Positions 1-12,044 of a DNA stretch of 64,000 nucleotides are shown piece after piece. Each line of letters opens with the position of its first letter. Within the stretch, counting starts at the first letter, position 1. This DNA is from Adiantum capillus-veneris. Taxonomy: Eukaryota; Streptophyta; Polypodiopsida; Polypodiales; Pteridaceae. The notes under the pieces are model-generated. The model was not told the DNA's origin, did no database searches, and saw nothing but the letters and a program-made list of their open reading frames with translations. The position numbers were made by a program, and so were the translations under genes. The stretch lies in contig CM043960.1 of NCBI GenBank assembly GCA_014529385.2, forward strand, positions 73,877,410 to 73,941,409, written 5' to 3'.

Positions 1-768
1 ATGCAAGAACAAGGGTCAGATGCACTTCACCCCACATGGAGGAAAAATTGGCTCAACAAAAACTCAAGGTATCTCATATTGTTTACAAGGGCACCGGTAT
101 CCATTCAAAAGGACTCAACATTCTGTCTTGTACCAAGGGTAAGGACATGGCAAGCACATGAAGCACTAAAAAAGAAAAGACCAACTTGGTTTAACTACCC
201 AAAACTGATAGCACTAGAGCAAGGATAGGCAACTAAGGAATACATGGTGAAAACCCTAACGGGGTGCCATGAACTTCCTCAAAAGCCTCCTTTACCTCTC
301 GTGTGTAATGATTTTTAAAATCTGCAAAATGATGCTCACATGTATCCGGGTTTTTCATGAGCCTGAACAAGCGGGAGCCCCATGTGTGTCCTTTTTAGAA
401 GGCAACTAGGGCTTATGCTATGATTTAAGTAGGAAAACTTCAGAAGAAGTTCTTTATGGATTCTATGCCAGATGCATGTTCTTACCATTGAGCAATATGT
501 TGGCATTTGAAGAAGCCTTTTACACCGGGTTTTCACATGGCGTACAAAGATTTTTGGATCAGTGGGATCAACAATTTAACTGCAAGGTTCACTGGATATT
601 CAGCCATAGAACTAAAGAATAGAGTTACTATTCAATTTTTGCAAGTCCCTGAGAAAGAACGACGTATTTGATATCAAAAATATCTTCAAGCACTTAAAGA
701 TCGCCTCGCTAGCCGTCAACCCAAAGACTACTTCAGCCCATGAAACTGTGTCAAGGGACGACATCGTC
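1..768 (+). pseudogene. 3' internal remnant of a decayed Ty3-type LTR retroelement
   Basis: This stretch ends at a polypurine tract followed directly by a TG-starting LTR, so it is the 3' internal part of a plus-strand element whose 5' end lies outside the window. The first 228 bases are open (75 residues) but I recognise no domain. The order of short motifs resembles 35.0-36.0 kb: a segment encoding something like FEEAFYT, then a purine-rich run before an LTR. The two are probably 3' ends of related elements. Every frame has stops. No function is assigned. Confidence 0.4.
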
Positions 769-782
769 AAGGAGGGGGGGAA
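769..782 (+). other. Polypurine tract
   Basis: A purine-only run (AAGGAGGGGGGGAA) lies immediately before the TG of the LTR at 783. This is the expected place and composition for the plus-strand primer of an LTR retrotransposon. The same kind of run precedes the 3' LTR of element A at 47,239. Confidence 0.6.
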
Positions 783-1691
783 TGTTAGCAGCAAGCTAGC
801 TCATGTAACATTTTTTGGGAGTTTCAATGCAAAAACACTTATTCTTTTGATAAATTGGGAATACTATAACTCCTATTGAACGAGTGGATATTGTAATCTA
901 TGAGCCAAAGCTATAAGATTCCAGATTATATCAATTATCCTTGGTTAGAGCTCCCAGATGATTAGTTTTTTACCTAAGAAACCTTGGCTAAGGTATAAAA
1001 GCCAATTTTGTAAAGTTATTACTAACTTTTTTGGATAAGAAATACACAACGTGAGCCTATGACACTCTCTTCTCTCCTTCTCCTACTTCTATCTCCTTTG
1101 TCGGTTATCACATTGTAGTGCCGTTTGTTGCATTGCAACCATAGGTAAGAGCTCTATGTATTGACATAACATATCATGATAATTCATAGCATTTGACATC
1201 GTAAACCTCCGGCCTAATGTCATCATAAGTAGAAATTTAAGCTAGGAAATCACAAAGTAAGTATAGGTGGGGTATTGGGGCATCATTTCTAAGCAGATAC
1301 ATTAGAGGTCAGAAACGACTAGGTCAAAATCTCACTACTACAGTTAGTAACCTCATTTTTTGCCACTCATTGAAAGTGAGATTTGAGACCATAAGCATGT
1401 GTGCTTAGGTCTTATATACTTGTCCTAGAAGTTTCATAGCATTCGGATGTTGTTTGATGCTGTAACAATCATGGTTTGCTTACCGATTAGCAACTAGCTT
1501 TTGATGACTTAGGTCATTTGAGTGTAGCTTGAGTTAGATGCGAGTTGTCTATTGTTCCAAGAGATTGACACCCTCTTGTAGCCTCCATGCGCTAGTCGAG
1601 TCAACTTCGTCCCATGGACTAAAAATTATGTTCATGGTTCTCACTATGTCGGCAATAAGATAAGAGTGAGGTTAGGAAACCCATCCATACA
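783..1691 (+). repeat. Decayed LTR (3' LTR or solo-like)
   Basis: It starts TGTTAGCAGC after a polypurine tract. A TATA-like GGTATAAAAGCC is near 990. A segment near 1550 (AGATTGACACCCTCTTG) resembles segments near 36,886 and, more weakly, 56,430. By comparison with the LTR end of element B (CCCATCC..ACA before the PBS) I place the end near 1691. The exact 3' end is uncertain and no target duplication could be checked. Confidence 0.5.
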
Positions 1692-2699
1692 CATTTTTGA
1701 ACTTTTGTCTTCTTTGTTGGGGTCAAGGTGCTATTTCTTTCTTTTTTTACTCTACTTGCTTATGTAGCTTGTTGATCTCATCTTGTTGCTGTGTGATCTT
1801 GAGTTCTTGCACTTTGCAAAGCTTTGTCAGAGATGATAGAGGTTTATATTTTGACTCTACAAGACTTTTTTTAGCATTGTTTCGGTTATTGATATTGATT
1901 TGTAGTAGCCTAGTCATGGCCATCTCCAACAAAAAATAGAAGTGAATTGGGGTTTGAGAAAGGCGGTATACTTGTACTTTGAGCATCCACTATGGAAAGC
2001 ACACCAAATGTCCACTTTTTTGACCCAAAAGATCTTAGAGAATACTTTTTAGTTGTTGGTGTAAAACTCCCACTTTGTCGTTTCTACAATGACCCATAAG
2101 CTGCTTCAAGGTCAATATAAAGATGATACTTGGCAATATGCACATGAGAGTCTACCATTCCTCCACAAGAGTCCATAGACAGGATAAGCTCCATAGGGGT
2201 TTTCCATTGCTCCATAGGCGAGATTGCAAGGTGGATTAGATGAGGATTAAAAAATTTGAATTTCTTGGATGTCATTATCTAATGCAAAATATGTTCTATT
2301 AAGATCTTGTATCTTGTCAAAAGACATTTTCTTATTTTCAAAAAAAGGAGAATTTATGATTTTCCTAGAGAGAGAATGTTGCAAATACCCATCTCCTTAC
2401 AAGGCCCTCCTTTTGACCTCAAAATTTCTCTAATGTCATTAGCAAGGAAGTAAGAAAGAGAAAAGAGCAAGGACAACAGGGCTCAATGAAGGTAAGAAGG
2501 CCTATAGAGGAGCACCACCTCCATCATTCAAGAAACATGTCACTTTGCTATAGAGGACTAGAGAGAGGAAAAAGTTGATGTCTTGACTCCAACAAATGGA
2601 AAGCGGATGTTTCCATTCCATTCTTTCAATCCCGAAAGGGTGTGTTTGCATAGACCAATTAGGATCTTGAGGGAATTTTCTACACATTGGCATCCACAC
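1692..2699. other. No gene recognised
   Basis: Only short frames of under 80 residues with no recognisable motif occur here. A weak trace of a PBS-like stretch (GTTGGGGTCAAGG, near 1717) may be the start of another element's leader, but it is too degraded to call. Confidence 0.4.
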
Positions 2700-3045
2700 C
2701 ATTCCTCTAGTTGAGGGGGCCAAAACAAAAGAGACAAAGTTCTCTTTCAAGCTTAACCCAAAACATGGTGCAAAAGTCAAAATAGAGATCAACAAGATGG
2801 AGAGTGCTGGCATTGTAGAGCATATTAAGCACTTAGAGTGGTTGTTTCCAATGATCATTACTCCCATGAAGAAAACAAACAAGATTTAGGTATGTATTGA
2901 TTTTGGAACACTTAAGAAAGCTACCATGAAAGATGGGTTCCGTATTCCTTTTGTTCAGTGACAAGGTGCTAGAAGATGTTGTAGTCACATATTATATAGA
3001 TTTATGGATGGATTTAGTGTATATAACCAACTGGATATCTCTCTA
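2700..3045 (+). pseudogene. Ty3/gypsy reverse transcriptase fragment
   Basis: Translated on the plus strand with frame changes, this reads as the N-terminal part of a Ty3/gypsy RT. An EINKMESAGIVEHI segment corresponds to the usual 'E+ +LL.AGFI' helix. It is followed by WLFPMIITPMKK, a stop, VCIDFGTLKKATMKDGFRIPF, and then FMDGFSVYNQ, which matches the 'SFMDGFSGYNQ' block. Stops and a frameshift near 2,960 break it. The YxDD box is not present. It is in the same orientation as the Ty3 wreck at 5.3-8.5 kb but belongs to a different remnant. The family is clear; the lineage (Tat/Athila-like) is inference from the block wording. Confidence 0.65.
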
Positions 3046-5340
3046 GTTGACAACCCTAAAATTGCCTTCATCACACCCTAACTCTTTCCTCTTTAAATCA
3101 GTAGAATGTTTCTACTCTACTCGGATCTTTCTCCTTGGTTCTCACTGGTTCACCAACAATTTTGACCTACAAAGCATCCTATATGGTTTTCTTAGTGATT
3201 CTCACATCCACTTGTTGTTTAAAGGAGTTTTCTAGCTTGGCATAACCATATTATTAGAGAGTTGATATAAATTCATGATCTCTTATGACGTCTATGCCAC
3301 AAGGGAGAATCTCAAAGTATGCATGGAAACCAATCCTCATGAGCTCTCTCTTCATATCTGCTGTAGTGCTATGTTTGTTCCCTCCTTGGGTAGGATCTGG
3401 AACTCTACTACAAAACCTTTTAGATCTTTGAACTTGTCCATGAAGATAGTTGGGGAGACCCTTTGAGTTGTTCTTTGTCTAACCAAGGCATAGTAGCCTC
3501 TCTTATACTTTGTTCTTCAAGTTGGTAAGGCTATAGGTTCTCCTTGAGTGCTTATTTGGACTACTTAGTGGCATGATGAAGTTGGGTCACCAATTTCCAC
3601 AAAGGTTAATTCCTATAGTTACAAGGAGTGTACCTATGTTGCTGATGAAAATTGAACCAATTTGGACAAAATTTGAACATCCAAACCCCATTGTGACACT
3701 TTTTAGTCCCAATTCCCTGCTAACTCTTCTGGTCTTTTAGCCTTGCTCTAGAATCTACATTAATGATCTAGCTCGATTGGGTTGTTATATGAGATGTAAG
3801 GAATACTTCTATGAGGTCAGGTCCCAATTTGGACACCCTGTAAATAATTGTGATTATTCACCTATAGAGGATATATGGGGGAGCCCTCTAAGTGGTTTGA
3901 ATGCTACGGGCTGAAATTTGGTATAGACTCAAGCTATGTCTAGATCATATGACGTATGCTGCTCTAGACTCTAAAGCTCTCTTTCTATTTCTCTCACACA
4001 CTCATAAGTAAGAATGAGGCTTCTAAGTACCTAGGTGGACATATGACTCTTGTTGCCCTGACGTATACTAAACCATATAGTTCTTTCCTTGGACAACTGT
4101 AACCCTGTTTCTATAAATTTTCTATTTTTTAATTTCTTTTTTAAGTTTTAAAAAAACAATAACAATGCAAAATAACTCCAAAAGTCATATCAAAAACATC
4201 AAGTGATGTTAGAAACAATAAGGAAATAAAAACACGATTGTTGTCATTTTTTGGTTGGTTTCCTCTATGTTTTTACATTGGTAGCAAAACTAGTCATAAA
4301 AGCGCTATTATATCTATACATACACACACCTAGGGGCTCATTCTATGAAATTTACCTCATCTCTTTATACTTACACACACCTAGGGGCATAGAAATCAAA
4401 GATTTGAAATTTAATGCAATAAAATATAAGGTTCTAGAAAAACATGAACATTGCCCACATAAATATCTTTGTTGATGTTAAAATCATAAAATGGGTTTGC
4501 ATTTAGAATTCGGTATGCATTCAGAATTCCTTCCCTCCCTTAGTCAATGTGATGTTGGATGACGGTGCATCACCCAAGTTGTGTTGTGCATGGGATTAAA
4601 TATCATGCTAATGTATGGCCTTGTAATGTGGCCTTGACATGCATTACAAAACATGGATGGAAAAAGTTAATGTATTGCAAAAAAGGGTTTGAGTGATGGG
4701 CCTAATGGTATTCGTTAATGAGGTTTACCCGTTCTTGTGTTAGCAACAAATTACCCTGTTATATTCATTCAAGTATTGCTACACTCTCTACTTGATTGTT
4801 AGAACCTCTTTATGTGGTTTGAGTCTAAGTTGACTTGAATAAACTATTGTGCTCTTTGGTTGCCAAACGTATGTACTTGGATGACAAGTGTTTTGAAGTT
4901 GATATAAATGGATTAGGAGGCCACGTTTACTTTGACTAGGCTTTTTAAAATGGGTTTGTCTTTATTGGAACCCACTTGGTGGTCGATTTCATTGGTTTTG
5001 GTTGCATATGTTGGAGCTCTATAAATGGAAGGCATAGTGTTGGGTCTTGGAATATTGAGAGTTATGTGTTTAGGGATCCAAATTGTGGTTGTATTTGATT
5101 TTACTTGAAGTAACTATTTTGGAACCCATTTTATACTACCATTGTGTTACTGACCTAGGGCTTCAAACACATTATTGTTGTTCTTCTGGGCGGTGGGTTG
5201 GACTTGGATCTTTTTGGCTTGGATTCTTTGGTTGGAACTAGTATGCACAATTTCATAGTAACCTTTGCATTTGCTGGGTAGAGTTGCATTCTATGTTGAT
5301 TGATTGTGGTGAGCCCTACTGCTATGATGAGTAGATGTTG
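3046..5340. other. No gene recognised
   Basis: Stop-rich sequence. Small local duplications are visible: the phrase ACACACACCTAGGGGC occurs near 4322 and 4374, and GAATTC-containing repeats occur near 4505-4530. A minus-strand frame around 3300-3470 resembles generic gag wording but is too broken to support a call. Confidence 0.4.
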
Positions 5341-6560
5341 TCGGTCCTAGGAACATGATATATGTGTCAAGGAGATCATATAGCAAGGCATTGTCCAATC
5401 AATCAAGCTAATGCAATGAGCAATACCCGAAATGTGACTGGAAATGATGGCCAAGTGGAAAGCAATGCTTCAAATATATATTGTAGTGATTGTGGATGAA
5501 AGAATTTGTAACAAGATTGTCCTCCATAGCCAAAAAAGAAAGGAAAATTAACAATGAATATTGTAGAGGTTATACCCTATACAATGGAGCTGTCACAAGC
5601 TTGAGAGAAATTACAATAACCACAAAAGTTCTCGTCCACGGTTACTCTAGAAAAAATACCCAAAATTTCATAAAAGTCAAGCGGATTAGAGCAAGGACAC
5701 TAGTTTAGGAGGTTTAATATTAGTGGAAAAAAAAGCTCAAGACATTGGATGCAGTTCTATAGGCTTATGAAGCGAGATTAGATAACAACCAGATGTTAAG
5801 CATAGATGGATGACTTATCCTAATGCCAAGTTGGAAAAGTTAAGGTTGAAGATGTGTAAAAAGTTGATTGAGACTGATCTAGTGCTTATGGAACCTTCAC
5901 CATCTATGTTATCTTAAAATAGGATAATACCTCACATACCTATAGGTTCTCATGAGACAAACAACAAAAAGGAGGTGAGCCTAAGAGACATGACTAAACA
6001 AAAACCTTTGAAGATAGTTGAGATTTTGATTGATGATGGGGTTCATCAAGAGAACTTACTCGAGAGAGGTCAAGAAAAGAGTAATCCAAGGAACCAAAAT
6101 CCTCATGTAGCGGAGAATGTGCCTACTGATGTGGGGAGAGCGTGTGAGTGGATGGTAGAAAACACAACAGATGAGTCTGTTTCCTATGTACCTCCTACTG
6201 TGCCAAAAGTTAATGGTAATTGGCATGAAGAACTATGGAATGTAGTTAGGTAGGCTAGAGATGGAGATCGAATGTGAGAATCTTCACCCATTGTAGAAGT
6301 TGACCTTGACAAGGGCACGGTTGATTTTGACTTACAATCTACGTATGGTGACCAACGAACGGAGCGAACAAAGGATACTCAAGAGGAAACCTTTGAGGAA
6401 TTTCCATCGTACCTGGGGTTATATGAGGAATGATTTGATGTTATGGTTCTACCATCTTGGAGAAAAGCCACAAACCCGTCAGATTCTCAGGGAGTGCATA
6501 ATTTTTTGTCAATGCTTGTGAGATGTACGTTGACGATAGCTGAGTTGTTAAATGTCAGGC
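5341..6560 (+). pseudogene. Decayed Gag/nucleocapsid of a Ty3 element related to A and B
   Basis: Near 5354-5394 the translation gives CQGDHIARHCP, half of a zinc knuckle. Near 5481-5521 a second knuckle is recognisable despite two stops (CSDCG..QDC). At about 5808 the protein reads WMTYPNAKLEKLRLKMCKK, closely matching WMTYPYTELEKQRFEMCKK in element B at about 61,290. A further match (EELWNVVR against DELWNQVR) follows at about 6225. So this is the same Gag-linker architecture as B, heavily mutated. Several stops and frameshifts make it non-functional. The upstream boundary is not defined. Confidence 0.65.
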
Positions 6561-7215
6561 CGCATATATGGAAAGATGTCAAAATATGTCTTGGAAAAAT
6601 TGGAATTAGAAATCCTATTTAGATGCTAAGTCAAGAGTTAGAGGATTGAAAGAAACCCAAGAAGGACGCCAACCCAGTCCCCATTTATAAAGTTGGAGAT
6701 TATTGAGAAGGCAAAGATGGGAACACCACATTGCTTATAGAATACCAATGAACAAAAACCATATCTATTCTAGACAGTGGAACGGGTGTTTCCATAGCCA
6801 CAAAAGAAATTTGGGAGAAATGGGGCAAACCATCTCTTAGACAAACGGAAATGAAGTTGCAGTTAGCTTATGATCATATTGAAAGTCGATTGGAGTTTCA
6901 GAGAAAGTACTGATGACCTCATGTGGAATTGAGTATGAGCATACATTTGCAATAGTAGATTTTGGTACCAAGAATAACTATGATGCTATTCTAGGAAGGC
7001 AATTCATGCATTAGTTGAAGATAGTTCAAGAATGGGGCTATAATTATCTCTACTTGCACCACCCGGAGACCACTACAAGGATCAATTCAAAAGATCATAG
7101 CTAAAAAGATGTGCACAAAACTCCGATTGAAGATTTTGATTTGGCTACTGTTGCAAAATTTGAGATACCTGCATGGTTGAATTCTAAAGCTCACACATGG
7201 ATGTGATAGTCTTGT
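6561..7215 (+). pseudogene. Decayed retroviral-type aspartic protease, B family
   Basis: The reading ISILDSGTGVSIATKEIW at about 6758-6810, then EKWGKPSLRQTEMKLQLA, aligns with ILDNGAGVAIATKEIWKKWGKP in element B and ILDGGAGVSIVTKDCW in element A. The catalytic Asp sits in a classical D-S-G triplet here, unlike A and B. Downstream, 'SCGIEYEHTF' and 'EIILGRPFM' equivalents can be traced across frameshifts, ending near DLATVAKFEIPAWL at about 7140. Premature stops throughout show it is dead. Confidence 0.65.
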
Positions 7216-7980
7216 GAAAGAGGAGGGTAAAGGGGACAAGTCCATTGAGGATTTTGATTAAAATACCAGAACTAGAGATGAGTATGCAGTGTTTGCACAA
7301 ACAAGATTAGATTTTTGTTAGAGATCTTACCCCAAAAAATGGCACGTAGAGTAATCCAAACAAGAGTAAAGAGTGAGAGGATGAGTGTTTTTATGACACA
7401 CTAGATGCTCTAGAAAATCTAGACTTTGGTGAAAATGACAAGAGATTGGAAGGACAAGAGAGTGAGCCTAAGGATGAGTTTGAGAGATCTTAGGATTTTC
7501 CTAATCAAAGGCCACGATGACAAAGGAGATACAAGGACAAATGAGAGAAAAGAGGGATTAGAGGAAAGGAAAAACATCGTATTTGATGTTGCATATGATA
7601 TAAACAAGGACAAGGTGTTAAGGAAATTCTCTACACTTCCTCTAGAGGCAAGCATGAAATAAAGAAAACAAAAGACCGCTAGTTCACCCAAGGACAAGTT
7701 AGAGCCAATTGATATTTTTGGAGAGCCTATATGGATGAAGGTTGAGCAAAAAAATACATACAATGAGCTGAAATAGACCTTGAAAGAGGTATAAATGATG
7801 AAAATGGAAAGCAAGATAGAGAGCAAGTCAAAGAAGGATGGAATAAGTGTACCTTCCCACTACAAAAAGTACACTATTCAAGATTGCAAGATCATTGTTC
7901 AGAAACCCATTAGAGAGAATGTTGAGCCAGGGAAATCATATGATGGACCTTAGGATGCAAATAAGATAGATCTAGTTGAA
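7216..7980 (+). pseudogene. Linker between protease and RT of the 5.3-8.5 kb wreck
   Basis: Charged, lysine-rich frames (for example 7426-7662, 78 residues) lie between the protease and RT remnants. One spot reads EPIWMKVEQK near 7716, which faintly recalls the W-[IV]-P-K motifs of A and B, but the repeated tail seen there is not evident. It ends in a conserved-looking IDLVEPCEEPKPTYIAINLSPKEEE stretch that runs into RT. The segment matters because it shows that this relative had RT after the protease. Confidence 0.45.
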
Positions 7981-8475
7981 CCATGTGAAGAGCCTAAACC
8001 AACGTACATTGCCATAAATCTATCTCCTAAAGAAGAAGAATTGTTAAGTAAAATGCTTAAAGAGTACCAAGATGTATGTTCATGGTCCTCAATTTTTTAG
8101 CACAAAATTTTCTTAAACCAAATGCCAAGCGATGCAAACAACATCCTTATACTTATAACAAGACCTTTGCAAAGAATATAAAGAAAGAGATAGATAATTT
8201 TAAGCAAGTTGAGTTCATCTATGAGATCGAGCACATTGATTGGATATCTCCCATTGTTTTAGTGCCCAAGAAGAATGGTAGATTGAGAGTATGTGTAAAT
8301 CTTAATAAAGTGAATTCACCTACTATTTGTGATCATTGTCCTCTCTCCATCACAGATCGTGTGTTGGACCGAGTAGCAAAAAAGCAAGCAAATAGCTTCT
8401 TAGATAGATTTTTTGGTTATTATTAGCTGGGTATTAAACTAGAAGATCAACATACAATAACTTTTTATTGAATAT
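7981..8475 (+). pseudogene. Decayed Ty3/gypsy reverse transcriptase (N-terminal half)
   Basis: A 116-residue open stretch (8076-8426) reads IKKEIDNFKQVEFIYEIEHI, WISPIVLVPKKNGRLRVCVN, NSPTICDHCPLSITDRVLD, then SFLDRFFGYY. These are the standard N-terminal RT blocks of Ty3/gypsy elements: the 'GFI.EV..SEW.SPIVLVPKKNG..RVCVDYR.LN' region, and 'SFLDGFSGYNQ' with GFSG changed to RFFG. The frame upstream holds KMLKEYQDVCSWSS, the usual pre-RT segment. It stops at 8426 and decays by about 8470, before the catalytic YxDD box. It carries the same orientation and order as the gag/PR remnants upstream. Confidence 0.8.
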
Positions 8476-9127
8476 GAATTTTTTGCATATCGTGTAATGT
8501 CATCTGATTTGCACATGCACCTGCAATTTTCCAAAGGTTACTGACTCATGCTTTTAGAGAATACTTGTACATCCTTTTAGAAATCTATATGGAGTACTCA
8601 TGTAGAAGCCCCATATAAAGTTTGAAATAATTTGGACATCATTTGCATTGCCCATGATCATTTTGACGCTTTCTCTTACTCGCAAGCCATTCTTTCCTAT
8701 TAGGTCATGCATGCAATTGTTTTCACTAAAGATCCTTCACAAGAATTGGTAGCAATGTTGCTTGCAAGCTGCCAGTAAGTTTTGGTACCCATTCGACCCC
8801 TAGAAAAAATCGTGATTTTGTTCCTATAGTGGGTTTTCCTATGAGTTGCAGATTCTGATGTTAAGGGTATGTTAGGCTACCTATGGGAATCCTACCTGCA
8901 AGTTTTGGTAGTAATTGGGGGGGGGGGGGGGGGGGAGTGGGGCAAGTGCTAGTTATAAACTGGCCAGTGTTTTGCAGGGCTTGATCCCCACAAGGTTTTT
9001 GGTGACTTTTTCTATGACCACACACAACAGAAGTGTAGTTTGATAGGTAAGGATCATACCTCTTATGTCTGGTGTCAAAACTCAAAGCATGATGGCTGTA
9101 TGGAGCTTGCAAAGGTCGCATGAAAAG
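8476..9127. other. No gene; contains a G homopolymer
   Basis: No coding signal is visible. A run of G near 8919-8937 is present and is liable to sequencing or assembly length error. Confidence 0.5.
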
Positions 9128-9134
9128 CTCTCTC

Positions 9135-9180
<46 letters not shown>
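9128..9180. repeat. (CT)n-(CA)n compound microsatellite
   Basis: A TCTCTC tract passes directly into CACACA. A CA-rich tract also sits at 15,431-15,482, at the same place relative to the second copy of the roughly 1.05-kb direct repeat. Confidence 0.9.
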
Positions 9181-9181
<1 letters not shown>

Positions 9182-10202
9182 TATTTATACTTATACAGCA
9201 GTTAAAATATAATTTTTTTTAACTTCCTCGCAAAGCTTACTATTTACCTTAGTAATTTCCTAAAATTATAGTATGGTTCATTTGGGGGGACATACCTCTC
9301 CCTTCTATCCTCACATGGGTACCCACCCCTATTCCTATTATGCATAAAATGTCGGCTTCATTACTACCCTAAAATTTCACGCCCTCACTCTCTCTATCTT
9401 GATTCACTGTACTTCTATACACCGCAGGCTACTGCAAACACGTACATGCAATCTCTCTCCCTCTCAACCCCCAATATGCGAGCAGGCAATGCCATGAGGC
9501 GCTTGGGAACATGTAGCCACTAAAGATTCAAATCGTAGGGTGTCTTCCCACGTTGAGCAAATCAAATGGCCTATAGAAGGTGAGGGTTCTTTGAGCCCCT
9601 CACTTAGTCTATGGGTATTCTTTCTCTACGTGTGTATTTCAAAGTGAGGTGTGAGGGCTTTGATATTGTGTTGCTATGGAGGTTGTTGAACTACCATCTC
9701 AGTTCGGTCCTACTACTAGATTGGGTGATTTTTTACTATTTGCGCAGTTACTCACTGGCTTTTAACTTTGTCTTTTTTGGGAATATTATGCTGGTAATAC
9801 ATACTGTGCATGAACTTATTGATTGTAGGAAGGTTTTATTGGATACTATGTCGTGACTACATACTGTGCATGAACTAGGATGGGTTATTTTTTTCTATTC
9901 TAATAGTTATTGACTGGCTTTAATTGGTTTTTTTTTTGTATTATACCACAACTGCATAATGTGGATGAGCTGAATGTTTGTAGGATGGTTGTTAAAAAAT
10001 ATGGCTTGCAATATTCATTTTTTTTATAAAACTGGTGATGTTCATTGAGAGGATCAATGGCCTTGTAATCCATAAACTGATCACACTGAGTACTTATGTT
10101 TTTTTGCCTTCTTTATGGTAGGACGTTGGTTTTTTCATTAATGTGGGTTAGGACCCAAAAAAAATTGGTAAACTTTTGTATTGCCTTATGGTTGAGTCTT
10201 CT
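9159..10202 (+). repeat. Left copy of a ~1.05-kb direct repeat flanking the 9-16.5 kb retroelement
   Basis: From the CA tract through GGTTGAGTCTT the sequence matches 15,437-16,513 nearly throughout. Shared landmarks are TTTCCTAAAATTATAGTATG, CATGCAATCTCTCTCCCTCTC, and AACTACCATCTCA followed by CGGTCCTACTACTAG. Inside, phrases around CATACTGTGCATGAAC recur several times. It is a long terminal or pseudo-terminal direct repeat. TG...CA ends, a PBS and a PPT are not apparent, so I do not call it a classical LTR. Confidence 0.8.
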
Positions 10203-12044
10203 TGATATCCTTGCATAATCATAATCTTGGGGCTAGGTAATGTTGTGGTTGAACAGCAAAATAAAGGAGATCTTTTGGTACTCGATATTGCTGCCGTGAG
10301 ATTGGTCTATCTTGAGAATATGCAGCTTTTAATTTTGGTTTTCTCCTTTCACACTAGTAACGATAAAGTTGGCCCCGAAGGATGAATATTATGTGATATA
10401 AGCTATGGGGAATATGGTTCGATAAAACATTGTTACCAGGTTCATATCCGGCAATACCGCCGCTAAGAAAATTCCATCTTTTTAGATCATTTACTAATGT
10501 GAAAATTAGTTTAAGCTAGGATAGATTTAGCAGATTTCTTTCTCTATCACAACACATACAGAAGGAGGTAAGGTGGATTAGATATGCCCATGTGGGCCTG
10601 CAAGTTTTGTTTTTACCTAAGCCAAAATTGATGCTTTAAAAAAGGGATTTTTTGGTACATATCTCGAGTTGTTAATTAGGTTACTTTATGCTTTATGGTA
10701 CTTAGGATTTTGAGTCTGAAAATATGGAAAAACACTATTTAAAAAACTAACCTATGGGTTAAAATAGGACACTTGGATCAAAAGGGGTAATGGCCTTTTG
10801 ATCAAAATGATATATATGCTAAATATCTATTTAAGGTCTTATAAAACATTTGGCTATATAGAAACCATAAATATAATTACTGCCAATAAATGAGTTAATA
10901 AACTTTTTTTTCACATTAAAAACTAATGAAGTGAAAGACATAAACACTTTGAAAAGTGGTTTTAAGTTAAAAAGAGTTGTAAGTTGGACATGTATAACAA
11001 CTGATATAGTCCATTGACACCTCTAATACACATCCAAGGCTAACGAACCTATTGTCTTATTTGGATGAATGTAGGTGAGGACTCTATCCTTTCTTGGAAT
11101 TTTTTTTGGCTTAAAGCTATTGTCTGTCAGATAGTACTCTTGCTCCTACCACTTGGGAAGTAATTATTTATTGGATCAATATCATTGTATAGTGGAATGT
11201 GGGTTCATTCTCATATGCCATGTACAAAGATAATTCTAAACTGAGTTGTTTTTGTACTAATTTTTACCTTTTTGTTAAAGCCAACCGTCTTTTGAATGTT
11301 AAAGTTTATTTATGTCTTATTAAATAAGTTAATATACATAAGGTTTTTTCATTACTTTTTTGAAAAAACTAGGACGTTGGATTTAGAAACTATGTTGAAT
11401 CTTGGTTTTATGTTTGGACCCACTCCCTTTAAATCCTTGATTGGTTGGCTGGTGTTAGGTGGTCCTACATAGGCTAAAATACTGGTTTCCTGCTCACGGC
11501 TTTCATGGTCTCTGACCTTGCCGGTTTAAGGATGGCAAGCTCAAACTACATACTTTCTTTCAGGATCACAATTTTAAGTTGACATCTCGCATGAGGGTAA
11601 ACCACAACCTAGAGAGACATACAAGGATTTTAGAAAAAAATAGATTTTACTTAAAGGACTAGTCTTCAAAAAATGCCCTAGATGTTAGAACTAGACCTTT
11701 TTTGGCTAGACGGGCCAAACATTGTGTTACTTATTACCACAAATAATCCATGACTTAATAACTAATTTTGTCTATTTCAGAACCTTGCTCTCTCACTAGG
11801 TCTGTGACTATCTTCTGAGCCCCTCTTTGTGGCTACCTCTCTTGCCCTCAAATGTATTGGCAGTTTGGATGCTTCTCAATAAATATATGACTCGGTTTTA
11901 TCTTTTGTCAAAAGGATGTCTATCTTACACATGTTGTCCTTTAATGATTGGGTCAAGATTCTGGCTACCTTGGACAAGGGCTCCAAAGATGGAGTGAATA
12001 TGATTTCCCAGTACATAGCCCAATTGCCTAAACATTCTATACAA
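10203..12044 (+). other. No gene recognised (5' interior of the RT element)
   Basis: AT-rich and stop-rich in all frames. It may hold the decayed N-terminal region of the element's ORF, but I see no motif to support that. Confidence 0.4.

Noticed and set aside
8919-8937. G homopolymer as a G-quadruplex regulator
   Set aside because: A pure homopolymer prone to length error, with no adjacent gene; no support for a function.
8861-9178. 105-residue minus-strand ORF
   Set aside because: It is made of the (CA)n, (CT)n and poly-G tracts.
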